Assembly: GCA_001788795.1 (NCBI GenBank)
Contig: MFXH01000011.1
Location: 1-36,955 of the forward strand
From: Candidatus Peregrinibacteria bacterium RIFOXYA2_FULL_41_18
GTDB lineage: Bacteria > Patescibacteriota > Gracilibacteria > UBA1369 > UBA12470
Length of the DNA: 36,955 bases
Direction: 5' to 3'
Notes under the pieces: generated by a model
What the model was told of the DNA's origin: nothing
Database searches by the model: none
The model's input: the letters and a program-made list of their open reading frames with translations, nothing else
Translations under genes and position numbers: made by a program
In this document: one piece after another, positions 22,767-31,067 of the stretch
Layout of the letters: every line of letters begins with the position of its first letter
Position numbering within the stretch: position 1 is the first letter of the stretch

Positions 22767-24281
22767 ATGCCAGAATTTTCACCTCAAAAACCGCAAGTTA
22801 AACTTATATCTTATACGCCCGCCGCGTTTGATCTTTCGATCGCAAGCGCGCGTACCTGCTATAGCCCTTCTGTTGTAGATCCGAAAGAGGTTACCGAAGG
22901 CCAACGCTCTAGGATTGGAGAGGCGATTTTTAAGGCCGGCCATCATACCCCATTCCAACATGCGACTTTCGTTTTCGGTATAAGCGGGATTTCGCGTCAG
23001 TGCGTTTGGAGTTTTTTACATTCTCATCCTTTCTATAATTCTGATCAGACTTCGCAGAGGTATGTCGTAATGGATCAGATTTCGGTCTATGTGCCATCTC
23101 TCGAGGGCGAAGCTATGTCGATCTATAAAGATGCCGTCACCAAGGCTTGGTCTGCTTATGAGCGCATTTCCGAGCTTCTGAAAGAGGACAATTACAAATT
23201 GATGGCTGGGATTGGTCGCATAAAAGGTCAGGACGAGAAAAACATCAGAATCGATTCTGAGAAAAAAGCTATCGAGAACGGCAGGTACGTCTTGCCGATT
23301 TGCGCCAACACAAGCCTTTATCACACGATTTCAGGACTTGTACTCAAGAGGTATATTCGCATGGCGAATGCTTGCGATTGTCCGACCGAAGCACGTGAGG
23401 TTGTTGCTGCGATGGTCGAGGAAGTTAAGAAGGTAGATCCCGATTTCATAAGCAAAATCGGCGAAGGAACGATCGAGGATACACTTGAAGATAAATTTAT
23501 TGGCGGAAATGATTTCGGTTCGAGCTTCGATATGGACTTAGGTGGGAAAAATTCAAAACTCATTTCTTATGATAAAAACGCCGAAGAGGTCGTTGCCGAA
23601 TCCGTAAGAATTGCGACCGGAACCGCTAAAAGCACGGATGAGATTATTGAGGAAATTTTAAACCCACAAAAGAATCCATATTTATTAGACACACTCAATA
23701 ATTGGGCTCACTCCCCTGTTATGAGATCTCTCAATAATGTGAATTATGTTTTCAAAAAACGCTTAAGCCATACGGCCGATTCGCAAGATCAGAGACATCG
23801 AATGACACCTGCGTGCAGGCCGCTATTGTCTAAGGTACATACATCAAGGCCTGACTATTACACTCCAAGTGTTATAGAAAAAAACAGTGAGGTTTCAGCT
23901 CTCTATAAGGAGACTATGGATATGCTATGGGAGGCCAAAAATAACCTGATTGAGATGGGAGTGCCTGCCGGCGATGCGTGCTACTTATTACCAAATGCCG
24001 TGAATGTCAGATTTATTCAAAACGGTTCTTTCTTGAATTTCTTACACAAATGGAGACTAAGACTATGTTTCAACGCGCAGTTGGAAATTTACGAAGCATC
24101 GAGAGATGAATTAGATGCTGTCACAGCAGTACATCCAAGGCTGGCGAAACATATAGGACCGCCGTGTTTCAATCGCAGATTTGGCACTTATACTGGCAAA
24201 GAAGGTCCATGCCCCGAAGGCCCGAGATGGTGCGGAATTACGGTTTGGAAAGGTTGGCCGAAGGTGAAGAGGCCATTTTAG
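22767..24281 (+). CDS. thyX: FAD-dependent thymidylate synthase, tandem ThyX
   Basis: ThyX makes dTMP from dUMP with methylene-THF, NADPH and FAD. At 504 residues this is about twice the usual length, and both halves read as ThyX domains. Half 1 (about 10-230) has HHTPFQHATFVFGISGISRQ, FLHSHPFYNSDQTSQRYV (residues 83-100, with HSH where RHR is usual) and LPICANTSLYHTISG. Half 2 (about 265-504) has WAHSPVMRSLNNVNYVF, KKRLSHTADSQDQRHR (330-345), LLPNAVNVRFIQNGSFLNFL and LRLCFNAQLEI. The tail is Cys-rich (467, 482, 489). ATG 22767 is chosen over TTG 22719. dut, tmk and folD in this window supply linked steps. Confidence 0.88.
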   Translation: MPEFSPQKPQVKLISYTPAAFDLSIASARTCYSPSVVDPKEVTEGQRSRIGEAIFKAGHHTPFQHATFVFGISGISRQCVWSFLHSHPFYNSDQTSQRYVVMDQISVYVPSLEGEAMSIYKDAVTKAWSAYERISELLKEDNYKLMAGIGRIKGQDEKNIRIDSEKKAIENGRYVLPICANTSLYHTISGLVLKRYIRMANACDCPTEAREVVAAMVEEVKKVDPDFISKIGEGTIEDTLEDKFIGGNDFGSSFDMDLGGKNSKLISYDKNAEEVVAESVRIATGTAKSTDEIIEEILNPQKNPYLLDTLNNWAHSPVMRSLNNVNYVFKKRLSHTADSQDQRHRMTPACRPLLSKVHTSRPDYYTPSVIEKNSEVSALYKETMDMLWEAKNNLIEMGVPAGDACYLLPNAVNVRFIQNGSFLNFLHKWRLRLCFNAQLEIYEASRDELDAVTAVHPRLAKHIGPPCFNRRFGTYTGKEGPCPEGPRWCGITVWKGWPKVKRPF

Positions 24282-24390
24282 GGTAAGGAACAAGCAGCAA
24301 GACACAGACAGCAGATGAAGAAGCATTGAAACAGGTCAGTATAGACTGCCTCTTTTGTATTTTCTGCTCCTTGCTGTCTGCTCCTTACCC
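24281..24390. repeat. Long imperfect inverted repeat filling a convergent gap
   Basis: GGGTAAGGA plus (a)CAAGCAGCAAGACACAG (24281-24306) is matched in reverse by CTGCTCCTTGCTGTCTGCTC and TCCTTACCC (24364-24390). Both convergent genes therefore end TAGGGTAAGGA, with the repeat starting on the last base of each stop codon. It may serve as a two-way terminator. The same words occur after purF. Confidence 0.65.
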
Positions 24391-26060
24391 TATATCATCT
24401 GCCTTATCGCCATCTTCTTCACCATGAAATAAGTTGGGATTAATGAAAGCACTATCAAGAGAGAAACCAGCTTTAGAGTTTTTTGGACTGAACCTTGCGC
24501 AACTGCAATCAATACTTTTGAAGGCTCTCCAACGAAAATCATCCCTATAATATTGTCATCCGAATCTCTTAACGGAGAATATGTCGCAAGATATTCTTTA
24601 TTAAAAATATTTATTACTCCTTGGTAAGATTCTCCTTTCTGCAATACGGTTTCAATAACAACAGGGTCACTCTCGACAGTACCCGCCAATCTGCTCAACC
24701 CGTCTTCGGTCGTGAATGTTGTCGCCGCTCTGACGTTATCTGCAAATATAGTCACGTCCAGTGATGTTCTTTTTTTGAGAGCATCCACAAGCTGTTCATC
24801 AAAATAATAACCTACAACGATCGCTCCTATCGGACGCTCGTTTTCCACTACCGCAATGTAAGTTTTTGCGACAATCGTTGGAGCCAGAACGCCTTCTTCA
24901 ACCGCTATCGTACTTGTCGGTACACCTTCAAGCGCGCGCACCAAGAATCCGTCATTCGAATAATTCACTCCTGATATTTCCGTGTCATTTGTTTCATATA
25001 GCGATACCCCTGCTTCATTTGTGATTATTATGAAATCCGCTCCACTTGTTGTTAATATGTCTTGTACGGGATTGTCCAATAGATTGCGATCTTCCAGCGA
25101 TATCGCGCTTACGACAGTACTGTTGTTGTTTAATGCTTTAACTGCAAGTATCGAATCGTTTTGCAGCTCTACCATCGATAATTCAATAGCCTTGCCCGAT
25201 GCCTGCAAATTGAAAAGCGTGTTCTTCTGGAAATCGCCAAGCAGAACAAGCAAGAAAATAATTGTAACCGAGAAAAATATTATTAGAGAAAAAGTTATAA
25301 ATGTTATAAATAGTTGCGGTTTTAATCTGAATTTCAAGAATGAAACCGCATAGTTGCCTATAATCGCGAAACCGATAAACAAACAAGCTTTTTCCAATAT
25401 CCATAAGATCCCATATTCCGGAGTCAGGCTCACGAATCTTATATCGTTAATCACAACAAGTGCATACGATATGTTCAGGAATAGATAAGAAAGCATAAAG
25501 AAGAAAAAGCCCCAAGTTTCTCCCGACAACTGCTTCTGCATCCCTGGGAAATATTTAATCGCCAAAAGTACGAATATAAATATCAAAATAATCAAATCAG
25601 CCGGCTTGAAATAAACTGCAAGTCCGCTCAAAAACTCATTCCCCATTATCATACCTACGGATGTCGTTAATTCCGCAAGCGTAATCGTGCCAAGCAAAAA
25701 GGCAACTACAATTGACGGCCTGTAAATCATCGGGGTCTTCTTGATGAATTTTGCTTTATTTTTCTCAACAAGAAGTTTCGGGGTAGGATTGTAATAAAGT
25801 CCAAGCGCTACCAAGAAAAGTCCTATACCGAACATACCTTCGAAAACCGCTTGAATCTTATCGGTAAATTCAAAAGCCCCACCCGACAACAGATAGGCGG
25901 CAATAAACCAAAAGCCTACAGCTTCTATTTTTATATACCAGCTTTTTTCATCAATCCTCCTCTCGGAATCCCAAATAAGCCAGCCCATAATCAACGCTGC
26001 AAACGCCGACAGGACGTAGATAATGAAGTTGCCAGTACTGAAAAGAAATTCTTTTAACAT
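24390..26060 (-). CDS. Membrane sensor with extracytoplasmic Cache-like region and no output domain
   Basis: The 556-residue product has about eight N-terminal helices (residues 8-265; for example WGFFFFMLSYLFLNISYALV), then a long extracytoplasmic region (about 280-525) and one last helix (about 530-550) ending in KKMAIRQMI. The extracytoplasmic part resembles double/single Cache domains of chemoreceptors and kinases: ADFIIITNEAGVSLYETND, PIGAIVVGYYFDEQLVDAL, YLATYSPLRDSDDNIIGMIF. The usual HAMP, kinase, cyclase or MCP domain is absent and the following DNA shows no continuation. It sits 10 nt downstream of the large surface-protein gene, so they are likely co-transcribed. It may signal through a partner protein. 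Confidence 0.78.
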   Translation of the reverse strand: MLKEFLFSTGNFIIYVLSAFAALIMGWLIWDSERRIDEKSWYIKIEAVGFWFIAAYLLSGGAFEFTDKIQAVFEGMFGIGLFLVALGLYYNPTPKLLVEKNKAKFIKKTPMIYRPSIVVAFLLGTITLAELTTSVGMIMGNEFLSGLAVYFKPADLIILIFIFVLLAIKYFPGMQKQLSGETWGFFFFMLSYLFLNISYALVVINDIRFVSLTPEYGILWILEKACLFIGFAIIGNYAVSFLKFRLKPQLFITFITFSLIIFFSVTIIFLLVLLGDFQKNTLFNLQASGKAIELSMVELQNDSILAVKALNNNSTVVSAISLEDRNLLDNPVQDILTTSGADFIIITNEAGVSLYETNDTEISGVNYSNDGFLVRALEGVPTSTIAVEEGVLAPTIVAKTYIAVVENERPIGAIVVGYYFDEQLVDALKKRTSLDVTIFADNVRAATTFTTEDGLSRLAGTVESDPVVIETVLQKGESYQGVINIFNKEYLATYSPLRDSDDNIIGMIFVGEPSKVLIAVAQGSVQKTLKLVSLLIVLSLIPTYFMVKKMAIRQMI

Positions 26061-26070
26061 AGATTAAAAA

Positions 26071-29000
26071 TTAATTAATTTGATTAAAAAGTTCATTTAT
26101 TTTTTCTTCAGAAAGCACGCCCGTTGATCTCTCAACTATCGTCCCATCTGGCGCAACCAAATAATGATAAGGCGCCGAAGCAACATTGATATAATCTGAT
26201 GAAACTCCTATCTTATCGTGTTTAATTTCGATAGTCTCAAGTCCTCTTGCCAAGAAGCTCGAGAGAAGTCCGCTCGGTTCTATTGTAGAGAAAACTATGA
26301 TGTTATCCTTAAGCCCTTCATCTTGAAGCGACTCGAATATATTCAACTGCATCTTCCCGAACGGATTCCATGTAGGGAACATTGATATCAATCTGTATTC
26401 GTCAGTCGCAATCGTCTCGCCAAATAATTCTTGTTCCGGAAATTTATCTCCAACATCAAGGAATCCTTCCGGTTCGGTATTATCATGCACTTCAACAGAT
26501 GCAACTTCCCATTTGGTCCCCCAATCAATTTGCGAATATAAATATCCGGCAATGCCGTTTCGGAAAAATGTCGGAATTTTTTCAAGCGACAATTCAGGGA
26601 TAATCACTCCGGTTTCTTCTATTTTAAAAGGCTCGCTCGTAGATTCTCTATATCCGTTCGCATCAACTACAATGTAATAAGTCCCTTGTGGCAAGATGAA
26701 TGCACCTCCGGTACTTTCCATAGGATTTTTCTGATTGAAAGGTGTAGAATCCCATATCACCCAATCGCCTTCAGAAGTTTTTGAATATATTTCTACGAAA
26801 TAATCGGAGATTTTATCTTCCGTGCTTTCATCAGTAACAGCTCCGGCATCATATACATAGACCGAATCCAATTGTTTTTCTTTTTCATTACCGGCCCCGT
26901 CTTTTGCATGGACCGTGAAGTTCTTATATCCCGGATCCGTATATGTAACGGTTGTCTTCCAGAGATTTATTTCCGGAATATAAGCGAGGTTGTAAGATTG
27001 CATGGAGTCCGTCATTGTAACCTCCGTCGCACCACCGCCAACAGCTATATAAAAGTCCTCAGTTATACCGACTGCGGAAGAGTGTATGAGTGAATCGTTA
27101 GGCAATACGCCAAGCACTCCGACCGAAAACAAGTTCGTACCGATATACGGATCATATTTATCTATAATTATTTCGTAACTTGCGGATTCTCCGAGGTTTC
27201 CGCTGTTGTCTTCCGCATAAACCATAACTCTATAATTTCCATCTACAAGTGAAGATGTGTCGAATGAGAAATTCACATTCCTAGTGCCAAGACCTGTCAC
27301 AGAAGATGCTGGGAACGTCGAAACTCCACCATCAAGAGATATTCTGATCACCTCTACAACACCTCCGATATCTGATATTGCACCTTCGAAATACAATTGA
27401 TCTCCTTCAATAACTCCTGATGATAATAGCTGTATCTCAACTTCAGGAGGTGTTTCATCACCGATAGTTGCCGCAATTGGTACCAGTGTGGCTGTTTCTC
27501 CCGGACTATTTACAGGAACTGTTGTGCCGGAAGCACCTACTTCAGCTTCTGTATCTATTGTTACAATCTCCTCCTGTTCGATTGGTATTAAATAATCCTC
27601 AGGATCCAGATCTATCAGCTCTTCTTCGCTGATTATTGTAATAATATCAGTAGCGATATTTTCCGACGAGGTTTCCGGATAAGTTATAGCACCTCCTCCA
27701 TAAGATGTTTCATCCGTTTGGCTTGCTGGTTGTTGAGTATTGTCACCGCCTCCACCACCTTCATAATCACTGCTACTGGGATCAAGTGGATCTAAAGGAT
27801 CCGTACCATTTGTCAATTCAACTCCGTCAGAGTAGGCATCATTATCCGTATCCGAATTATTCGGATCGGTATTGTATGTATTTACTTCAACATAGTCGCT
27901 CAGCCCATCATTATCGCTATCATCGCTAAGAGGGTTTGTTAATGTAATGAATATCTCCGTCCCGTCATTTATACCGTCATCATCGCTATCTCCGTCTGAA
28001 GGATTTGTATTATATGTATTTACTTCATCACCATCGTTTAAAATATCTCCATCCGTGTCAGCAATGTTCGGATTGGTTCCGTGTATATTTATTTCATCTG
28101 TGTCTGTTAATCCGTCGTTATCCGAATCCAAATTCGCAGACGCATTAAAATTCACCGTTAGGCAGTTATTAGATTCGTTTCTTTCAGCGATTTGATTTGT
28201 TGCATCCACGCAGGCTTTTACTTCTACAGGATTCTCGAATTGCGAAAAAGTATTAAAATCGGATTGACTGCCGGCAGTCATAAATGTTGTATCTATGCTA
28301 CTAAAATCGTAACTTTTGTAGTATACGTCATCCATCCAAACGAATACCGAACCTTCTCCTGAAGCGTTTTGATTCCCTTGATTTTTCAATGTGAATACAA
28401 GTTGGTCGCCTGCATTTCTTGCAATATTCATTACTATTAAGTCTGGACTCGCCGGATCATTCGCATCCAAAGGATCTGTTCCATTTGTTATTTCTGTCCC
28501 ATCGTTGATTCCATCTCCATCCGTGTCTGCAAGAAGCGGGTCGGTTAAATATGTGCTAACTTCCGCGCCATCGTTGAGTCCATCTCCATCCGTGTCAGCC
28601 ATGTTCGGATTGGTGCCATATATGCTTGTCTCTGCGCTGTCAGAAAGTCCGTCGCCATCCGTATCGGTTGGCGGAATCGCAGGATCATTCGCATCCAAAG
28701 GATCTGTTCCATTTGTTATTTCTGTCCCATCCGAAATCCCATCTCCATCTGTGTCTGCGACAAGCGGATCGGTTAAATATGTATTAACTTCCGCCCCGTC
28801 GTTAAGTCCATCTCCATCGGTGTCAGCCATGTTCGGATTGGTACCATATGTGTTTGTCTCTGCGCTGTCAGAAAGTCCATCTCCATCCGTATCGGTTGGC
28901 GGAATAGCCGGATCATTCGCATCCAAAGGGTCTGTTCCATTTGTTATTTCTGTCCCATCCGAAATCCCATCTCCATCAGTGTCTGCAATAAGCGGATCGG

Positions 29001-30171
29001 TTAAATATGTATTAACTTCCGCTCCATCGTTAAGTCCGTCATTATCACTATCCGAGTCTAGCGGATCGGTATTTTCAGTATTAATCTCTACGCTATCGCT
29101 AAGTCCGTCGGAATCGCTATCTGAGGCCAATGGGTTCGTCTGATGTGTATTTACCTCGGCTCCATCGGATAGTCCGTCGCTATCTGAATCTGAAGAATTA
29201 GGATTTGTAAGATGCGTCGAAACTTCCGCATTATCGCTTAAACCATCCGAATCACTGTCTGAAGCCAAAGGATTGGTGTTGTGAGTATTTACTTCCGCTC
29301 CGTCATTCAATCCATCACCGTCGCTGTCCGCGTTATTCGGATTTGTGCCAAGCGTAGCTTCTTGGGCATCGGTCAATCCATCCCCATCCGAATCGGTTAC
29401 CACAGCCGGCGTTGTTGCACAAACCTGCGCAGAATAAGTACTTTCATTCAAGACAAAATCACGAACTTTCACTCTATAACAATATTGAGTATTTGGGCTT
29501 AATCCGGTGTCACTATAAGTTGTCGAAGACTGCCATGCGGAGTCAGTACCTCCCGAATTTGTTGTCGTTTCATCGAATTGATATGGAGAACTGTTCAGTC
29601 CGGAATTCGCATCACTTCCCGCATTTGCAATTACTTGAATCTCCGTTGAGCTTATAGCAGTAACACTTAGTATGCCGTTATTCACAGGAGCTGTACCGTC
29701 TGTACCTATTGAAAGCGCCCCTGTTGAAGAGGCATCCAGAGTCTTCCCTCCCGGACAACTGTTGCTGTTTGATGCGCTGCTGCCTCCTTTTACAGAGATG
29801 TTCGCACTCCCTTGGGTTGCCGAGGGAGGGCTGAATGTAATTGAAAAAGTTTGACTACCGCCTTGTGAAATCGGACCTCCGTCAAAAATTATTGAATCCC
29901 CGGAAACTTTATAAGTCCATCCTGATGCAACCCCGGAAACCCAAGTATAGCTTGTCGAAGGGTTCTTAACCGCTACACATATTATATTAGTCGTTCCAGT
30001 GCCGTTGACTGTAAGTGTCAGAGTCCCTTGCGTACCCGCCTGAAACCAATTAGGCGAAAACCCCGCAGTACCGCTTACAGCTGCCATAGCAGTATCTATA
30101 TTCATGCCTATCGCCATTGCGAAAATAAGTATGCAAGAAGTTAACTTCTTAAGTTTTTTCATGTCCCCCAT
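26071..30171 (-). CDS. Giant surface protein: Fn3, thrombospondin type 3 repeats, CARDB, redoxin-like C-terminus
   Basis: The 1,366-residue product has a signal peptide (MKKLKKLTSCILIFAMAIGM, ending TAMA) and a beta-rich N-terminal domain. An Fn3-like domain follows (about 165-255). Thirteen Asp-rich repeats of the DxDGDGLxD type (about 258-580) are Ca-binding thrombospondin type 3 modules. A CARDB-like domain (about 580-690), five more modules (about 690-810), a Pro/Thr/Glu linker, two Ig-like domains (about 930-1130), a PEGA-like domain and a TlpA/redoxin-like end come next. There LISMFPTWNPFGKMQLNIFE replaces the usual WCxxC, so the redox cysteines are lost. ATG 30162 is an equally good start. 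It is probably cell-surface bound and may adhere or sense. Confidence 0.85.
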   Translation of the reverse strand: MGDMKKLKKLTSCILIFAMAIGMNIDTAMAAVSGTAGFSPNWFQAGTQGTLTLTVNGTGTTNIICVAVKNPSTSYTWVSGVASGWTYKVSGDSIIFDGGPISQGGSQTFSITFSPPSATQGSANISVKGGSSASNSNSCPGGKTLDASSTGALSIGTDGTAPVNNGILSVTAISSTEIQVIANAGSDANSGLNSSPYQFDETTTNSGGTDSAWQSSTTYSDTGLSPNTQYCYRVKVRDFVLNESTYSAQVCATTPAVVTDSDGDGLTDAQEATLGTNPNNADSDGDGLNDGAEVNTHNTNPLASDSDSDGLSDNAEVSTHLTNPNSSDSDSDGLSDGAEVNTHQTNPLASDSDSDGLSDSVEINTENTDPLDSDSDNDGLNDGAEVNTYLTDPLIADTDGDGISDGTEITNGTDPLDANDPAIPPTDTDGDGLSDSAETNTYGTNPNMADTDGDGLNDGAEVNTYLTDPLVADTDGDGISDGTEITNGTDPLDANDPAIPPTDTDGDGLSDSAETSIYGTNPNMADTDGDGLNDGAEVSTYLTDPLLADTDGDGINDGTEITNGTDPLDANDPASPDLIVMNIARNAGDQLVFTLKNQGNQNASGEGSVFVWMDDVYYKSYDFSSIDTTFMTAGSQSDFNTFSQFENPVEVKACVDATNQIAERNESNNCLTVNFNASANLDSDNDGLTDTDEINIHGTNPNIADTDGDILNDGDEVNTYNTNPSDGDSDDDGINDGTEIFITLTNPLSDDSDNDGLSDYVEVNTYNTDPNNSDTDNDAYSDGVELTNGTDPLDPLDPSSSDYEGGGGGDNTQQPASQTDETSYGGGAITYPETSSENIATDIITIISEEELIDLDPEDYLIPIEQEEIVTIDTEAEVGASGTTVPVNSPGETATLVPIAATIGDETPPEVEIQLLSSGVIEGDQLYFEGAISDIGGVVEVIRISLDGGVSTFPASSVTGLGTRNVNFSFDTSSLVDGNYRVMVYAEDNSGNLGESASYEIIIDKYDPYIGTNLFSVGVLGVLPNDSLIHSSAVGITEDFYIAVGGGATEVTMTDSMQSYNLAYIPEINLWKTTVTYTDPGYKNFTVHAKDGAGNEKEKQLDSVYVYDAGAVTDESTEDKISDYFVEIYSKTSEGDWVIWDSTPFNQKNPMESTGGAFILPQGTYYIVVDANGYRESTSEPFKIEETGVIIPELSLEKIPTFFRNGIAGYLYSQIDWGTKWEVASVEVHDNTEPEGFLDVGDKFPEQELFGETIATDEYRLISMFPTWNPFGKMQLNIFESLQDEGLKDNIIVFSTIEPSGLLSSFLARGLETIEIKHDKIGVSSDYINVASAPYHYLVAPDGTIVERSTGVLSEEKINELFNQIN
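28454..29030 (-). repeat. 228-bp in-frame tandem repeats inside the thrombospondin type 3 array
   Basis: The word GGATCATTCGCATCC starts at 28454, 28682 and 28910, a period of exactly 228 bp (76 codons, three Ca-binding modules of 30, 23 and 23 residues). Copies 1 and 2 are nearly identical; the third is partial. This indicates recent in-frame duplication and a likely site of length variation. Confidence 0.85.
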
Positions 30172-30203
30172 GTATTTGTTTTTTATTTTTTTAAAGATTA
30201 ATC

Positions 30204-30209
30204 TATAAT
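30204..30209 (+). promoter_or_regulatory. Possible -10 box of the 30243 receiver gene
   Basis: TATAAT lies 33 nt before the ATG at 30243 in the 71-nt divergent gap. No convincing -35 is found at the right distance. On the other strand TTGACC (30224-30219) followed by TAATCT after 18 nt could serve the large surface-protein gene. Confidence 0.4.
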
Positions 30210-30242
30210 AGATATATAGGTCAATTTAAAAATCAGAAACAT

Positions 30243-30680
30243 ATGGTTAAGCTTGTTATTCTTGAAGATGATAGATTTTTCGGACGCATGTATGCGGATA
30301 AATTCGAGCAGGCCGGATATGATATTCATATCGCTACAAACGGTGAAGACGCATTAGCCCAAATAAAGAAAGACCCTCCAACTCTTGTTTTGAGCGACAT
30401 AATGGTCCCCGGAATGACCGGCCTTGAACTTCTTAAACATCTGAAGGCCGATAAGAAGCTTGCGAAAATTCCGTTCGTATTCCTTACAAACGTTTCAAGA
30501 TCAGATGACGATATCCAACATGGCCTTGAGCTTGGCGCTATAGGATATCTTGTAAAGAGCAGCATGTCTCCCGAAGAGATTGTTGCACGCGTAAAAGAGT
30601 ATATAGAAGCTTATGCACCAAGCAGAGATTTGCCCGAACATGCGGATGATAGGTTGAAACGAGCGAAGAAGCTTGCTTAG
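30243..30680 (+). CDS. Stand-alone CheY-like response regulator receiver
   Basis: The 145-residue product is one receiver domain plus a short charged tail (AYAPSRDLPEHADDRLKRAK). Acidic pocket residues Glu8, Asp9 and Asp10 (ILEDDR), the phospho-acceptor Asp52 (LSDIMVPGMTG), the Thr of VFLTNVSR and the Lys of YLVKSS are all present, so it should be phosphorylated. There is no DNA-binding output domain. It is divergent from the giant surface-protein gene and overlaps the next receiver gene tail to tail by 4 nt. Confidence 0.9.
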   Translation: MVKLVILEDDRFFGRMYADKFEQAGYDIHIATNGEDALAQIKKDPPTLVLSDIMVPGMTGLELLKHLKADKKLAKIPFVFLTNVSRSDDDIQHGLELGAIGYLVKSSMSPEEIVARVKEYIEAYAPSRDLPEHADDRLKRAKKLA

Positions 30681-31048
30681 AGATATTTCTCTATCTTCGC
30701 AACGATATCATTTATTGAGATGTTTGCTTTGATGACATAATCTTTTGCACCTGCGGCCAATCCTTTCTTAACATCATCATCCTGTCCAAGGTTCGAGAAT
30801 ATAATTACAGGTATTGATTTCAGCTTGCTGTCTTTCTTAATCGCATCGAGAAACTCGAATCCGTTCATGTTAGGCATGATCAAATCCAACAATATGATGT
30901 CCGGTGGGTCTTTCTTGCACATTTCAAGCGATTCCTTCCCGTCATATGCAATCATTACAGAATATCCTTCCATTCCAAGTTTCTTCTCGAGAAGTTTGCT
31001 CAAAAACTTATCATCTTCAGCTATCAATACTTTTGTTTTTTTATCCAT
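30677..31048 (-). CDS. Stand-alone CheY-like response regulator receiver
   Basis: The 123-residue product is a lone receiver: acidic pocket Glu11, Asp12 and Asp13 (IAEDDK), phospho-acceptor Asp55 (LLDLIMPNMNG), Ser in IIFSNLG where Thr is more common, and Lys in DYVIKAN. It lies 19 nt downstream of the PAS histidine kinase gene and so is likely its partner in the same transcript. Lacking an output domain, it probably acts by protein contact, for example on a pilus motor or another kinase. Confidence 0.9.
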   Translation of the reverse strand: MDKKTKVLIAEDDKFLSKLLEKKLGMEGYSVMIAYDGKESLEMCKKDPPDIILLDLIMPNMNGFEFLDAIKKDSKLKSIPVIIFSNLGQDDDVKKGLAAGAKDYVIKANISINDIVAKIEKYL

Positions 31049-31067
31049 TTTTCTGATTAGATTAATT

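Noticed and set aside
28454..29030. Regular direct repeats that could suggest a CRISPR array
   Set aside because: The period is 228 bp, the units are nearly identical with no variable spacers, and they are in frame within a protein.
28391..29143. 250-codon open frame on the plus strand rich in Ser and Pro
   Set aside because: It is the antisense shadow of the Asp-rich calcium-binding repeats; repeated codons keep the opposite frame open.
30162..30171. Shine-Dalgarno site GGGGGA for the surface-protein gene
   Set aside because: It lies only 1-2 nt before the ATG at 30162 and is simply the GGG GAC codons if translation starts at 30171.
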